Source: Bacteroides sp.
Lineage (GTDB): Bacteria > Bacteroidota > Bacteroidia > Bacteroidales > Bacteroidaceae
Length of the DNA: 64,000 bases
Direction: 5' to 3'
NCBI GenBank assembly: GCA_021201335.1
Contig: JAJQFD010000009.1
Location: 248,001 to 312,000, forward strand
This document shows, in pieces, positions 49,601-58,341 of this stretch (within the stretch, counting starts at the first letter, position 1; each line of letters opens with the position of its first letter). Under the pieces are notes generated by a model. That model had not been told where the DNA came from. It ran no database searches and worked only from the letters and a program-made list of their open reading frames with translations. The position numbers were made by a program, and so were the translations under genes.

Positions 49601-49876
49601 AGCATCTTCCACCACTCTATAGGACCCTGAAATTAACCCGTCACGCCGGATTCTTGAAATAATCAGCAATATACGTTTCGCTGTTTCGATACTGTCTTCC
49701 TCATTTCCATAAAGAGCCTTTATCATCCATTCATCGTACCACACATAACTTTTTTTACCCTTGAGCAGATCTTCATCCAACTGATCGGTTTTACCCTCAA
49801 TATAGTCTAGTACATGTGTAAAGTTTTTCCATTCATAATAAGGATTATCGTATTTCTGCCTAAACTGTTCGAGCAT
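46613..49876 (-). pseudogene. DUF4132 protein interrupted by an in-frame TGA
   Basis: Two ORFs in the same frame (49984-49412 and 49363-46613) flank a TGA at 49414-49412. The bases between them are open in that frame: KLIEQ, stop, then KATREIYLALYLAVELM and on into part 2. Read through, the protein from the ATG at 49876 (MLEQFRQKYDN) is about 1,087 residues. The C-terminal third is DUF4132 (RRWKAEAWNELFVENPIMHRFATSLIWG region, ITLVHPCELTEENLEQWK), preceded by HEAT-like helices. The family is related to MolR and has no settled role. The start at 49876 is supported by a -7 box at 49940-49933. The TGA is probably a point mutation or a sequence error. Confidence 0.8.
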
Positions 49877-49932
49877 TTTTTTGTTTGTCCATATTAGTAG
49901 TGTTTTTTCGTGTAAATCTTTCAATAGCATCA

Positions 49933-49940
49933 CAAAGATA
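49933..49940 (-). promoter_or_regulatory. -7 box of the DUF4132 gene
   Basis: Minus-strand TATCTTTG, a full match, 57 bases before the ATG at 49876. Upstream in-frame ATGs at 49966 and 49984 would lie before the transcription start. Confidence 0.65.
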
Positions 49941-50102
49941 ATATTAAGTACGAAATAATCCTTCATGTGCAATTTGCATTTCAATTTTATTCAAACAATC
50001 CTTTTCTTCTGGCAAATCATTATCAGAGGCTGTCTGAAAAGTAGATCGTATATTAAATAAAGTCACGATTTGTAAGTCGGCTTAAGCTCAGCTAAGAATC
50101 CC

Positions 50103-50345
50103 GAATCCCGCAGGGATTTGATGTGCATAACCACGGGATGTAATCCCGTGGAATAGACGTCCCAACTCTACCCATACTGCCCTGAAAGTGGTGAAACCTA
50201 TATTATTGACCCACTTTGTGGCTCCCCGGATAGTTATTTCTATCCCGTGGGATATCCATCTCACGGTTATGCACCTGTAATCCCTCCGGGATTGCCTAAA
50301 GATTTTAACGTCTTCAAATCTTCCGAACACGATTGCTCGCTGACC
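50103..50345. repeat. Long near-palindromic interspersed element, copy 2
   Basis: The core of the 20042-20402 element in the same orientation, about 95% identical by eye from GTGCATAACCACGGG to ATGCACCTGTAATCCCT. It keeps the inner inverted repeat (GGGATTTGATGTGCATAACC against GGTTATGCACCTGTAATCCC) and the ATCTTCCGAACA segment, but the left outer arms are lost. A 131-codon minus ORF crosses it and is considered spurious. Confidence 0.85.
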
Positions 50346-50580
50346 CTTGGAGCTACATCCATCCGGCTTGCAGCCTTCATTCCGGGCTACATCCATCCGA
50401 TTTTTGACTTTGCCGACCGTTGGTTCAGCCTTCAGATACAAGCTAGCCGTCTTACTATCCGGATTATAATCTAATTTTTCCATACTACTTGTTTTAAAAT
50501 AAATGAATCAACCTGTTGATAAACAGTGAGTTTTATAAATTGGCATTTTCAACGAACCGTTTGCATCTCAAAACACACAA

Positions 50581-50620
50581 AAGGGAAGAAACAGCCTGAA
50601 TATAAGCTATTTCTTCCCTT
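50581..50620 (-). terminator. Strong hairpin, possible terminator
   Basis: AAGGGAAGAAA (50581-50591) and TTTCTTCCCTT (50610-50620) are perfect 11-bp arms, extended by AGC/GCT after one mismatch. On the minus strand TTGTGTGTTTTG follows. No supported gene lies immediately upstream on either strand, so its target is unclear. Confidence 0.45.
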
Positions 50621-50857
50621 CGTATTTGTCACGGTTTTTTAGGAGCAACACTCATTCATGTTCGGGTGACATATAACTTTATATGCCAAAGAAATGCTTT
50701 CTTCTGGCTACAAAGATACTACAGGGCTTTGAATTCTCCAAATCACAATCCTACTTTTTTGGCTATTTTCCAATTTTATTTTCCCTAAAAAGTTGTCCCA
50801 GTAAAGATTCTAGACAAAGGCTAACCGTTTATTATTTCAGTACTATTCAGGAAAGAA

Positions 50858-50918
50858 AGTAGGCTTACTTTAGCAAGAGAGTAGCGCTATCGTAGCAAGA
50901 GAGTAGCGCTACTCTATC
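50858..50918. repeat. 22-bp dyad repeat array, locus C
   Basis: Three units with AGTA starting at 50858, 50880 and 50902, exactly 22 bp apart. The second and third share AGCAAGAGAGTAGCGCTA, and the last contains the perfect dyad AGAGTAGCGCTACTCT. Same period and dyad outline as loci A and B. Confidence 0.8.
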
Positions 50919-51000
50919 AACAAGTTTCGAACCACCGCCACATATAGCTACAGGACCGATGAGGAGGAATTAGCGAAAGTTGAAAATTCTTGTCTACGCC

Positions 51001-51372
51001 CTATTCTGACTGCTTGAAAGTAGGGCACCGAATGGCGACACTAGTTATTCTTTTCAAATTCATCAGATAACTCACTCGCACATTTTCCCCATGAGGGGGT
51101 ATGGGGGAGTTATTCTTTTCTTTATTATCTTTCTTTTCTTTCTTATTATTTGCGTGAGTTACGCGTGAGTTACTCGGTGGTTGACGCGATAAATTTGGAT
51201 GCAACAAGTTGATATTCCGTTGGTTACCTACGTCGTTCCTTACGTCGTTCCTTACGTCGTTCTCTACGTCGTTCTCTACGTCGTTATACACACCATTCGC
51301 ACACTTTCCCCATGAGGGAGTAAGTCCGCCCAACACACACAAGAAAGGACAAGGATTATAACAAGATGCCAC
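51001..51372 (-). pseudogene. Low-complexity remnant, possibly of a phage/ICE replication protein
   Basis: A 123-codon minus ORF with five NDV repeats (NDVENDVENDVRNDVRNDV), then INLLHPNLSRQPPSNSRVTH and a Lys-rich stretch KKEKKDNKEKNN. This mixture resembles the variable tail of Lin1244/Lin1753-type (DUF4373) replication proteins in Bacteroidales mobile elements; the resemblance is from memory. No HTH domain precedes it; upstream is the PstS-like gene on the other strand. A near-identical 21-base segment (CGCACATTTTCCCCATGAGGG, one mismatch) occurs at both ends, near 51078 and 51298, suggesting duplication or recombination. Probably not expressed. Confidence 0.35.
51229..51285. repeat. Five tandem 12-bp repeats
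   Basis: TACGTCGTT begins at 51229, 51241, 51253, 51265 and 51277, each followed by a three-base spacer (CCT, CCT, CTC, CTC). The 12-bp period keeps a reading frame and encodes the NDV repeats on the minus strand. Copy number is likely to vary between strains. Confidence 0.85.
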
Positions 51373-51382
51373 AAATATTTTG

Positions 51383-51390
51383 TATCTTTG
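51383..51390 (+). promoter_or_regulatory. -7 box of the PstS-like gene
   Basis: TATCTTTG, a full TAnnTTTG match, 45 bases before the ATG at 51436. Confidence 0.65.
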
Positions 51391-51435
51391 ACCAAAGAAT
51401 AAAATCGTTGAAAAGATACATAAAAATCCCCTTTT

Positions 51436-52422
51436 ATGAAAAATACAATTATACTTGCCGCCATCACCCTATTTGCAGCGGCTATCTTCACATCCTGCGA
51501 AAAAGACGAACCTGAAGAAAAAAAACTTATCGAAATCGGAGATTTTACAATAGAAAACTATCCAAAAGTGGACGGCGCTACTGCTACCCGGGCTCTGAAT
51601 AATATGATCGCCTGCAAGTTATTGGGTGTGGACTACGTTTGGTCGGAGTCGATAGGGGGTGGCGAACGTAATGTACTTCCGTCATACGATTATTGGGAGG
51701 CGTGGCAGGAGTATTCCGCGTTTTGTGATTTTTTGGCCGAACGCGTCAAGACTTCGCAGACCCACGGTGCGTTTATGAACCTGATCGATGGTAATGCAGA
51801 TATTATTCTTGTGTCGAGCAAACCTTCACCCGACGAAAAGATGCATGCTAACCAGATGGGTGTGACACTGATCCAAACGCCTGTAGCGCTGGATGCCTTT
51901 GTGTTTATTGTAAATGAGGCCAACCCCGTAAAATCGTTGACCACAGAACAAATCCGTAGGATTTATACGAAACAGATTACCAATTGGTCGGAGGTCGGCG
52001 GCAGGAATTCGGAGATGGCCGTTTTTACGCGCCCGCGGAATTCGGGCAGTGAGGAGACATTGCGTGAGGTGGTAATGAATGGTCTGGAGCCGGCTGAATT
52101 TCCCGAATCGGCACAGGCACAGGGTATGGGAGCGGTTTTCTCAGAAATACAGCATTCCGAGGACGGGATTTGTTACACATTTAACAATTACAAGGAGATG
52201 ATTGCTCAGATCCCCGAGGGTATCGCTTCTAAAATCGCCGTTGACGGAGTCATTCCGGATAAAACCAACATAGGTAACCGGACGTATCCCTTCACGACGG
52301 AGGTTTACGCAGTGATCCGCTCCGATCTTAACCGCAACTCGATGGCCTATAAACTTTATGAATGGTTGCAAACGGAATCCGCAAAAACTGTTTTTGAAGA
52401 GTGTGGGTTTCCGGCCTATTAG
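51436..52422 (+). CDS. PstS-like substrate-binding lipoprotein
   Basis: A 328-residue lipoprotein: signal peptide with lipobox IFTSC at about residue 20, then EKDEPEEKK. The mature part is a PBP-like (type II periplasmic binding) domain: YPKVDGATATRALNN near the start, DIILVSSKPSPDE in the middle, and LTTEQIRRIYTKQITNWSEVGG, the typical PstS hinge segment. It would bind phosphate or another small anion. No pst transporter genes are adjacent, so it may be a free-standing sensor or scavenger. Its sequence looks more GC-rich than its neighbours (for example GACGCG and CCCGCGG runs), which could reflect transfer. It lies next to a mobile-element-like remnant. Confidence 0.8.
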   Translation: MKNTIILAAITLFAAAIFTSCEKDEPEEKKLIEIGDFTIENYPKVDGATATRALNNMIACKLLGVDYVWSESIGGGERNVLPSYDYWEAWQEYSAFCDFLAERVKTSQTHGAFMNLIDGNADIILVSSKPSPDEKMHANQMGVTLIQTPVALDAFVFIVNEANPVKSLTTEQIRRIYTKQITNWSEVGGRNSEMAVFTRPRNSGSEETLREVVMNGLEPAEFPESAQAQGMGAVFSEIQHSEDGICYTFNNYKEMIAQIPEGIASKIAVDGVIPDKTNIGNRTYPFTTEVYAVIRSDLNRNSMAYKLYEWLQTESAKTVFEECGFPAY

Positions 52423-52536
52423 TCATAAGATCGTAACAAAACACTAACTCAATAAACGAGATAACCCTTTATTTATCTGGACGCAAAGGTATATTCCAAG
52501 GCGTTGAATGTAAGTATCGAATAAAACATGATATAT

Positions 52537-53271
52537 TTATCTCCTGATCGCCGAAATAATCAGCATCATCGGCCGACGTAATTCATCTTTCATTTCCGGA
52601 ACAGCTTCGAGTGACTGCTCGCTGGGTTGTGGCTCGATCAACTCTTTCAATTCAAAGCCCTGTTGAAGTAATGTATGGATGTAAGTAGTGAGAGTTTTAT
52701 GATATTTAACGACTTCTTCTCCAAGAAATAAGGCTTTGCGGTATCCTTCCATAAAATAACGATCGACCGGCCAATGCTGCTTCTCCCCTTTCTCATTGTA
52801 GTACCAATCCTGATTACCATATGCTGTAAATACAGGATGCTCTACCGAAAACACAAAAGATCCACCGGGAACCAGTGTGCGTTTTATTTTGCTACACATA
52901 TCTTCAAAAGACTGAATGTAGTGGAAAGTCAAGGAACTGATCACTATGTCAAAAGATTCCTGGGGATAGCTATAATCCTCCAACGGCATACCTAGATACT
53001 CGATACCTGGCGCCGCATTCATCACACGGGCTCGTGCCAACATATTTTCTGAGATATCAATTCCAAGAGCAGATTTAGCGCCGTGATCCATTGCATACTT
53101 ACAATGCCATCCAAAACCGCATCCTAAATCCAGTAATCGTTTACCTGTAAAATCGGGAAGCATCTTTTGCAGTACATGCCATTCACCCGCCCCTTCCAGT
53201 CCGTTAACCGATCGGGACATCTGACTGTATTGCTCAAAGAAATGATTATCATCGTATTTGTTCTCTTTCAT
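52537..53271 (-). CDS. Class I SAM-dependent methyltransferase
   Basis: A 244-residue methyltransferase with motif I LLDLGCGFGWHC (about residues 45-56), ALGIDISENML after strand 2, and FDIVISSLTFHYIQ as motif IV. FSVEHPVFTAYGNQDWYYNEKG is a recurring segment in this subfamily of small methyltransferases. The substrate is unknown. It is the last gene of a three-gene unit, 5 bases after the small membrane protein gene and downstream of the divIC/ftsB-like gene. Confidence 0.88.
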   Translation of the reverse strand: MKENKYDDNHFFEQYSQMSRSVNGLEGAGEWHVLQKMLPDFTGKRLLDLGCGFGWHCKYAMDHGAKSALGIDISENMLARARVMNAAPGIEYLGMPLEDYSYPQESFDIVISSLTFHYIQSFEDMCSKIKRTLVPGGSFVFSVEHPVFTAYGNQDWYYNEKGEKQHWPVDRYFMEGYRKALFLGEEVVKYHKTLTTYIHTLLQQGFELKELIEPQPSEQSLEAVPEMKDELRRPMMLIISAIRR

Positions 53272-53276
53272 ACCTT

Positions 53277-53615
53277 TTATAATTCCTTTCGTTCTTCTTG
53301 TGGAATCCGGAAAGAGGTGTATAACTCAATCACGGCTCCGATAGTAAGAACGGCCACCCATTCGTTTTTGTTCGTAAAAAACATAAAAGCTCCGGCAGCT
53401 ACCAGGAATAAAGCACCGAGAATTTGTTGTCTGCGTAATCGTTTGATATTTTTATTTTCTCCCTGATAGGGAGAGTTAATCTGGGCAAGAGCAAATAAGG
53501 TGACACCGATGGTATAAACGTACGGTGCATATATCCATCCGGTTATATAAACCGCTGCACCGATTAAAGCCATCACAGCACCCACTGCATATAAGGCGGG
53601 AATAATTTTCTTCAT
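53277..53615 (-). CDS. Small four-helix membrane protein, unknown function
   Basis: A 112-residue protein with four hydrophobic segments (about residues 5-25, 30-47, 62-82 and 86-104) and a basic loop NKNIKRLRRQQ between helices 2 and 3. No family is recognised. It begins immediately after the stop of the ftsB/divIC-like gene (53616) and precedes the methyltransferase by 5 bases, so it is cotranscribed with both. A cell-envelope role is possible from its neighbours only. Confidence 0.75.
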   Translation of the reverse strand: MKKIIPALYAVGAVMALIGAAVYITGWIYAPYVYTIGVTLFALAQINSPYQGENKNIKRLRRQQILGALFLVAAGAFMFFTNKNEWVAVLTIGAVIELYTSFRIPQEERKEL

Positions 53616-53915
53616 TTAATCTTCTTCGAATACGTAAATGTCTTCGTTGGGTTTCTTCATTAAATACTTTTCACGGGCAATGCGTTCGATTGCTTCCGGA
53701 TTAGCGGTTAGCTCATCCAAGCGTTTGGTGCTTTCTTCATATTCTGACCGATACTTCTCAATTTCTTTTTTCAGTTGATTGATTTCACGCTGATATGCCG
53801 CACGACGTACCCAACTATTTTCATCCAGAAAGCCAATAATCAACAAGAATACCGCAATGGTAATCCAGTATTTATGCTTTCCTACAAAACTCCATATAGT
53901 AGCTAATTTATCCAT
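53616..53915 (-). CDS. Septum formation initiator FtsB/DivIC-like
   Basis: A 99-residue bitopic protein: short cytoplasmic N-terminus, one transmembrane helix (about residues 14-30), a coiled coil (INQLKKEIEKYRSEYEESTK), and the DivIC/FtsB end motif NPEAIERIAREKYLMKKPNE. It would act in the divisome, pairing with FtsL-like and FtsQ-like proteins at the septum. The length is normal. It heads a three-gene unit with its own -7 box and is divergent from dnaX. Confidence 0.88.
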   Translation of the reverse strand: MDKLATIWSFVGKHKYWITIAVFLLIIGFLDENSWVRRAAYQREINQLKKEIEKYRSEYEESTKRLDELTANPEAIERIAREKYLMKKPNEDIYVFEED

Positions 53916-53943
53916 AAGGCCCGGGCTTTAAAAAGTAACACCA

Positions 53944-53951
53944 CAAATCTA
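53944..53951 (-). promoter_or_regulatory. -7 box of the divIC/ftsB unit
   Basis: Minus-strand TAGATTTG matches TAnnTTTG and lies 28 bases before the ATG at 53915. Confidence 0.55.
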
Positions 53952-54094
53952 CATAAAATTCCCCAACTATAACACTTTGATTACCAGAAATGATCATATA
54001 GGGAGCAAATACTTATGCCGAAGAGAGAAGACACTTCTCCGGAGCAGAGAGAACAATTGTATTTAAAAAAACAACATATTAAAGAAAAAAACTA

Positions 54095-54102
54095 TAACTT
54101 TG
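54095..54102 (+). promoter_or_regulatory. -7 box abutting the dnaX start
   Basis: TAACTTTG, then TGTGC, then the dnaX ATG at 54108. The five-base gap predicts transcription beginning at or next to the ATG. Confidence 0.6.
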
Positions 54103-54107
54103 TGTGC

Positions 54108-55931
54108 ATGGAAAATTATATTGTTTCTGCACGCAAATACCGTCCCTCCACATTCGAGTCGGTAGTAGGACAAAGAGCACTCACAACCACCCTAAAAAAT
54201 GCCATTGCCACACAAAAGCTGGCGCATGCTTATCTCTTCTGCGGTCCGCGGGGAGTAGGCAAAACCACGTGTGCGCGCATTTTTGCCAAGACCATTAATT
54301 GTTTGACTCCTACTCCCGAGGGAGAAGCCTGCAATGAATGCGAATCTTGTGTGGCTTTCAACGAGCAGCGATCTTATAATATCCATGAACTTGATGCAGC
54401 CTCCAACAATTCGGTGGATGATATCCGTCAGTTGGTTGAACAGGTTCGCATCCCTCCCCAGATTGGTAAATACAAAGTTTATATTATTGATGAGGTTCAC
54501 ATGTTGTCTGCCTCGGCATTCAATGCGTTTTTGAAAACGTTAGAAGAACCTCCTCATCATGCTATATTTATTCTGGCAACCACCGAAAAGCATAAAATAC
54601 TGCCAACGATCTTATCCCGTTGCCAGATTTATGATTTCAACCGCATCGGTGTGGAAGATACCGTCAACCACCTGATGTATGTAGCCCAAAAAGAAGGAGT
54701 AACGGCGGAAGCTGAAGCATTGAACGTTATTGCCCTGAAAGCAGACGGAGGAATGCGCGATGCCCTTTCCATCTTTGACCAGGTGGTGAGTTTCACAGCC
54801 GGAAATATTACCTACCAGGGTGCCATTGAGAACCTCAACGTACTGGATTATGATTATTATTTCCGCCTGACAGATTATTTTCTGGAAGGGAATGTAAGCG
54901 GTGCGTTGCTTTTACTCAATGATGTACTTAATAATGGTTTTGAAGGCAGCCATTTTATTACCGGACTTTCTTCGCACTTCCGGGATTTACTGGTCAGCAA
55001 AGATGCGGTAACTCTTCCGTTACTGGAAGTAGGTGCCAGTATCCGCCAACGTTACCAGCAACAGGCACAAAAATGTCCTCTTAAGTTTATCTACAAGGCC
55101 ATGAAATTGTGCAACGATTGCGACCTGAACTACCGAAACAGTAAGAATAAACGCTTACTGGTCGAACTAACCCTGATCCAGGTCGCCCAACTTACAGCAG
55201 AAGGAGAGGAAGCCAGCCATGGGCCTGGCCCTCAACAGCAAATAAAACCGGTATTTACAGCAGCTCAGACTGCTGCGCCACAGCAACAATCCCAGCAACA
55301 GGTTCAACGTCAGCCTGTACAATCGGTTGCCCCTAAAGCAACCTCCCAACCGGTAACTCCCACCCCGTCTGCACCCCAGGCACAATCACGGGTGGAAATG
55401 CCGGATATTATTCAAAAAATCGCTGCCACGCAGGAAAAGAAAATCCCAGTGATGCCACAAACAGGATTGGGGATTTCCATTAAGAAGATTCAGGCCAGTG
55501 AACAAGAGGCCCAAAAAAACCAGACCGCATCGTCGGGTCAGGAAGCCTCACAGACCATGGTGATGGACTATCCTTTTGATGAAAACAACCTGAATTACTG
55601 TTGGCACGAGTTTGCCGGACAACTACCCATTGAACACAATGCCATGAAAGTACGCATGCAGGGTATGCGTGTGAAATTAATTGGCGAAACGGTTTTTGAG
55701 GTAGTAGTTGATAATGATTTGGCAGCCAGCAACTTTATGGCACTGGCTCCCGATATTGAAGCGCACTTGCACCGGCAGTTACGCAATAATAAAATAAAGA
55801 TGTCAGTACGTGTTACTGAAGCTGCTGAAGTAAAAAGACCGATCACAAAAGCTGAGAAATACATGGCTATGTCTGAGAAGAACAATGCCCTGATCGAATT
55901 AAAAAACGCCTTCGGACTGGAGTTCAACTAG
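54108..55931 (+). CDS. dnaX: DNA polymerase III subunits gamma/tau
   Basis: A 607-residue clamp-loader ATPase. The start MENYIVSARKYRPSTFESV is the conserved DnaX beginning. Walker A is GPRGVGKTT (about residues 46-54), the zinc-binding cysteines are in the CLTP-to-CNECESC stretch (about 65-80), Walker B is VYIIDEVHML and the sensor motif LSRCQIYDF. A Gln/Pro-rich linker (about 370-450) leads to a C-terminal tau-like region. The frame is open back to 54015, but that extension precedes the -7 box. I see no A AAA AAG slip site in the linker, so a shorter gamma form by frameshifting is not indicated. Confidence 0.95.
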   Translation: MENYIVSARKYRPSTFESVVGQRALTTTLKNAIATQKLAHAYLFCGPRGVGKTTCARIFAKTINCLTPTPEGEACNECESCVAFNEQRSYNIHELDAASNNSVDDIRQLVEQVRIPPQIGKYKVYIIDEVHMLSASAFNAFLKTLEEPPHHAIFILATTEKHKILPTILSRCQIYDFNRIGVEDTVNHLMYVAQKEGVTAEAEALNVIALKADGGMRDALSIFDQVVSFTAGNITYQGAIENLNVLDYDYYFRLTDYFLEGNVSGALLLLNDVLNNGFEGSHFITGLSSHFRDLLVSKDAVTLPLLEVGASIRQRYQQQAQKCPLKFIYKAMKLCNDCDLNYRNSKNKRLLVELTLIQVAQLTAEGEEASHGPGPQQQIKPVFTAAQTAAPQQQSQQQVQRQPVQSVAPKATSQPVTPTPSAPQAQSRVEMPDIIQKIAATQEKKIPVMPQTGLGISIKKIQASEQEAQKNQTASSGQEASQTMVMDYPFDENNLNYCWHEFAGQLPIEHNAMKVRMQGMRVKLIGETVFEVVVDNDLAASNFMALAPDIEAHLHRQLRNNKIKMSVRVTEAAEVKRPITKAEKYMAMSEKNNALIELKNAFGLEFN

Positions 55932-56026
55932 TGTAGATACGATCTATTTCACGTTTTTTATGAAAAACGGGCTAGTAGTTTCGCAGCCTCAGGTGTTCTA
56001 TTATATAAAGCACTATAACCATACAC

Positions 56027-57305
56027 ATGAAAAACGAAAAACAATCGAACAATCCGGTACTGTGGGTACCGACTGTTTACTTTGCCATGGGACTTCCGTT
56101 CGTGGCCCTTTCCATGGTTTCTGTATTAATGTTTTCTGACATGGGTATTTCTAATACCCAAATTGCTTTCTGGACTTCACTGATTATGCTTCCATGGACG
56201 CTGAAACCGTTATGGAGTCCGTTCCTTGAAATGTTCAAAACCAAAAAACATTTTGTGGTTATCACGGAGATGGTCACCGGAATAGCCTTTGCTTTGGTAG
56301 CATTATCTCTCCCTCTGCCCAGCTTCTTTACGTATGCTATCGCTATAATGGGAGTAATGGCTTTCAGTGGAGCAACGCACGACATTGCGGGTGACGGTGT
56401 GTACCTAACCGAACTAAATGCCACCCAACAAGCCAAATACATCGGTTGGCAGGGAGCCTTTTATAACTTAGCCAAAATATTAACAAATGGTGGACTTGTT
56501 TATCTGGCCGGAGCACTGAAGGATTCTTTTGGTGTTACAAAAGCCTGGATGGTTATTATGTTTATCTGTGCTGCCATTATGTGTGTTATTGGTTTTTATC
56601 ATATCCGTATCCTTCCGTCGGGTGGAGGAAGCAATAACCAAATACATTCCGTAAAAGACACCATGCGTGCCTTGTGGGAAGTAATACGTACCTTCTTTGC
56701 CAAAAAGCATATCTGGTTTTATATTCTCTTTATTGTTTTGTACCGCTTTGCAGAAGGGTATGCCATGAAAATCGTTCCGTTATTCTTCAAAGCATCCGTT
56801 GCCGATGGCGGTTTAGGACTCAATGTTCAGGATATCGGACTCGTTTACGGAACATTTGGTGCCGGTGCTTTTATATTAGGTTCCATTCTCGGCGGTTATT
56901 ATATTTCTGGGTATGGACTGAAAAAGACTTTATTCTCCCTTTGTTGCGCTTTCAACATTCCTTTCGTCGTTTATTTGCTTTTCGCCATTTATCAGCCTCC
57001 CAGTTTATGGATCATAGGTTCGGGAGTTATATTTGAATATTTTGGATACGGATTCGGGTTCGTAGGACTGATGCTCTTTATGATGCAACAGGTAGCTCCC
57101 GGAAAACATCAGATGGCACATTATGCCTTTGCCACCGGCATCATGAACCTGGGGGGTTATGCTCCCTGGAATGCTCAGTGGTTATCTAAGCGATTTGCTC
57201 GGTTATCAGAATTTCTTTGTCTGGGTATTAATTGCTACCATTCCCGCCTTCCTCGTTACATGGTTTGTTCCTTTCACTTATGATACTAAAAAAGCAGAGA
57301 ATTGA
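56027..57305 (+). pseudogene. MFS sugar transporter (Man-GlcNAc type) with a one-base frameshift near the end
   Basis: A major facilitator gene whose open frame ends at 57283 with an aberrant tail (GGYAPWNAQWLSKRF onward). Removing one G from the G6 run at 57151-57156 restores NLGVMLPGMLSGYLSDLLGYQ, then FFVWVLIATIPAFLVTWFV and a stop at 57305, giving 425 residues with 12 helices. The head is normal (VLWVPTVYFAMGLPFVAL, TLKPLWSPFLEMFKTKK). The same gene order, transporter then GH130 then GH92, is found in the B. thetaiotaomicron N-glycan locus, where the transporter brings in mannosyl-GlcNAc. As written, the last two helices would be lost. It may be a true lesion, phase variation in a G tract, or a sequence error. 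Confidence 0.82.
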
Positions 57306-57345
57306 TTCTAAGAGATAAAAACTATAAACTTAAAAACTTAAACCA

Positions 57346-58341
57346 ATGAGTAAAATCAACATTCTGGGAGATAACCTTCCCAACATGCCATGGGAAGATC
57401 GTCCCGTAGGATCCAAAGAAGTAGTATGGCGTTATTCCGCCAATCCGGTAATTCCTCGTAATCTTTTACCCACTTCCAACAGTATATTCAACAGTGCAGT
57501 CGTAACTTTCAAAGATGGTTATGCCGGTGTATTTCGTTGCGATGATACAAACCGCCGTATGCGTCTGCATGTAGGTTTTAGTAAAGATGCTATTAACTGG
57601 CAGATTAACGAAGAACCGTTAAAATTCGAATGTGATGATAAAGAGATAGGTGAATGGGTATATGGCTATGATCCACGGGTTTGCTTTATAGAAGACCGCT
57701 ATTATGTAACCTGGTGTAATGGGTATCACGGTCCTACCATTGGTGTCGCCTACACCTACGACTTTGTTACTTTCCACCAGCTGGAAAATGCATTTTTACC
57801 CTTCAATCGGAACGGAGTTATGTTCCCGCGGAAGATCAATGGAAACTTTGCTATGCTCAGTCGCCCCAGTGACAACGGACACACTCCTTTCGGTGATATT
57901 TTCTACAGCGAATCGCCTGATATGGAATTCTGGGGAAAACATCGTCACGTGATGTCTCCTGCCCCATTCGAAGATAGTGCCTGGCAATGTACCAAGATTG
58001 GTGCCGGCCCGATTCCAATTGAAACATCCGAAGGTTGGTTGCTAATTTACCACGGTGTTCTGGCTTCCTGCAATGGATTTGTATATAGCTTCGGCTCTGC
58101 TATCCTCGACCTGGAAGAACCCTGGAAAGTAAAATACCGTTCAGGTCCTTATCTGATTTCACCTCAAAAAGAATATGAATGCATGGGTGATGTGCCAAAT
58201 GTTTGTTTCCCTTGTGCTTCTTTACATGATCCGGCTACCGGACGTATTGCCATTTATTATGGTTGTGCTGATACGGTAACCGGACTGGCCTTTGGCTACA
58301 TCCCTGAAATCATAGAGTTTACGAAACAAAAATCGCTATGA
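57346..58341 (+). CDS. GH130 beta-1,4-mannoside phosphorylase
   Basis: A 331-residue cytoplasmic five-bladed propeller enzyme with no signal peptide. Typical GH130 segments are [53 protein letters not shown] (catalytic Asp region), and [23 protein letters not shown]130 enzymes split beta-1,4-mannosides with phosphate to mannose 1-phosphate. Next to the transporter and GH92 it most resembles the B. thetaiotaomicron mannosyl-GlcNAc phosphorylase (BT1033), so Man-beta-1,4-GlcNAc from N-glycans is the likely substrate. The ATG of the GH92 gene overlaps its stop (ATGA), so the two are translationally coupled. Confidence 0.9.
   Translation: MSKINILGDNLPNMPWEDRPVGSKEVVWRYSANPVIPRNLLPTSNSIFNSAVVTFKDGYAGVFRCDDTNRRMRLHVGFSKDAINWQINEEPLKFECDDKEIGEWVYGYDPRVCFIEDRYYVTWCNGYHGPTIGVAYTYDFVTFHQLENAFLPFNRNGVMFPRKINGNFAMLSRPSDNGHTPFGDIFYSESPDMEFWGKHRHVMSPAPFEDSAWQCTKIGAGPIPIETSEGWLLIYHGVLASCNGFVYSFGSAILDLEEPWKVKYRSGPYLISPQKEYECMGDVPNVCFPCASLHDPATGRIAIYYGCADTVTGLAFGYIPEIIEFTKQKSL

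Noticed and set aside
50088..50483. 131-residue minus-strand ORF
   Set aside because: It runs through the near-palindromic repeat element; its protein is a by-product of that repeat, and another copy of the repeat does not preserve the frame context.
55200..55460. Programmed frameshift in dnaX giving a gamma form
   Set aside because: The Gln/Pro-rich linker has no A AAA AAG or similar heptamer in frame, so only the full-length product is supported.
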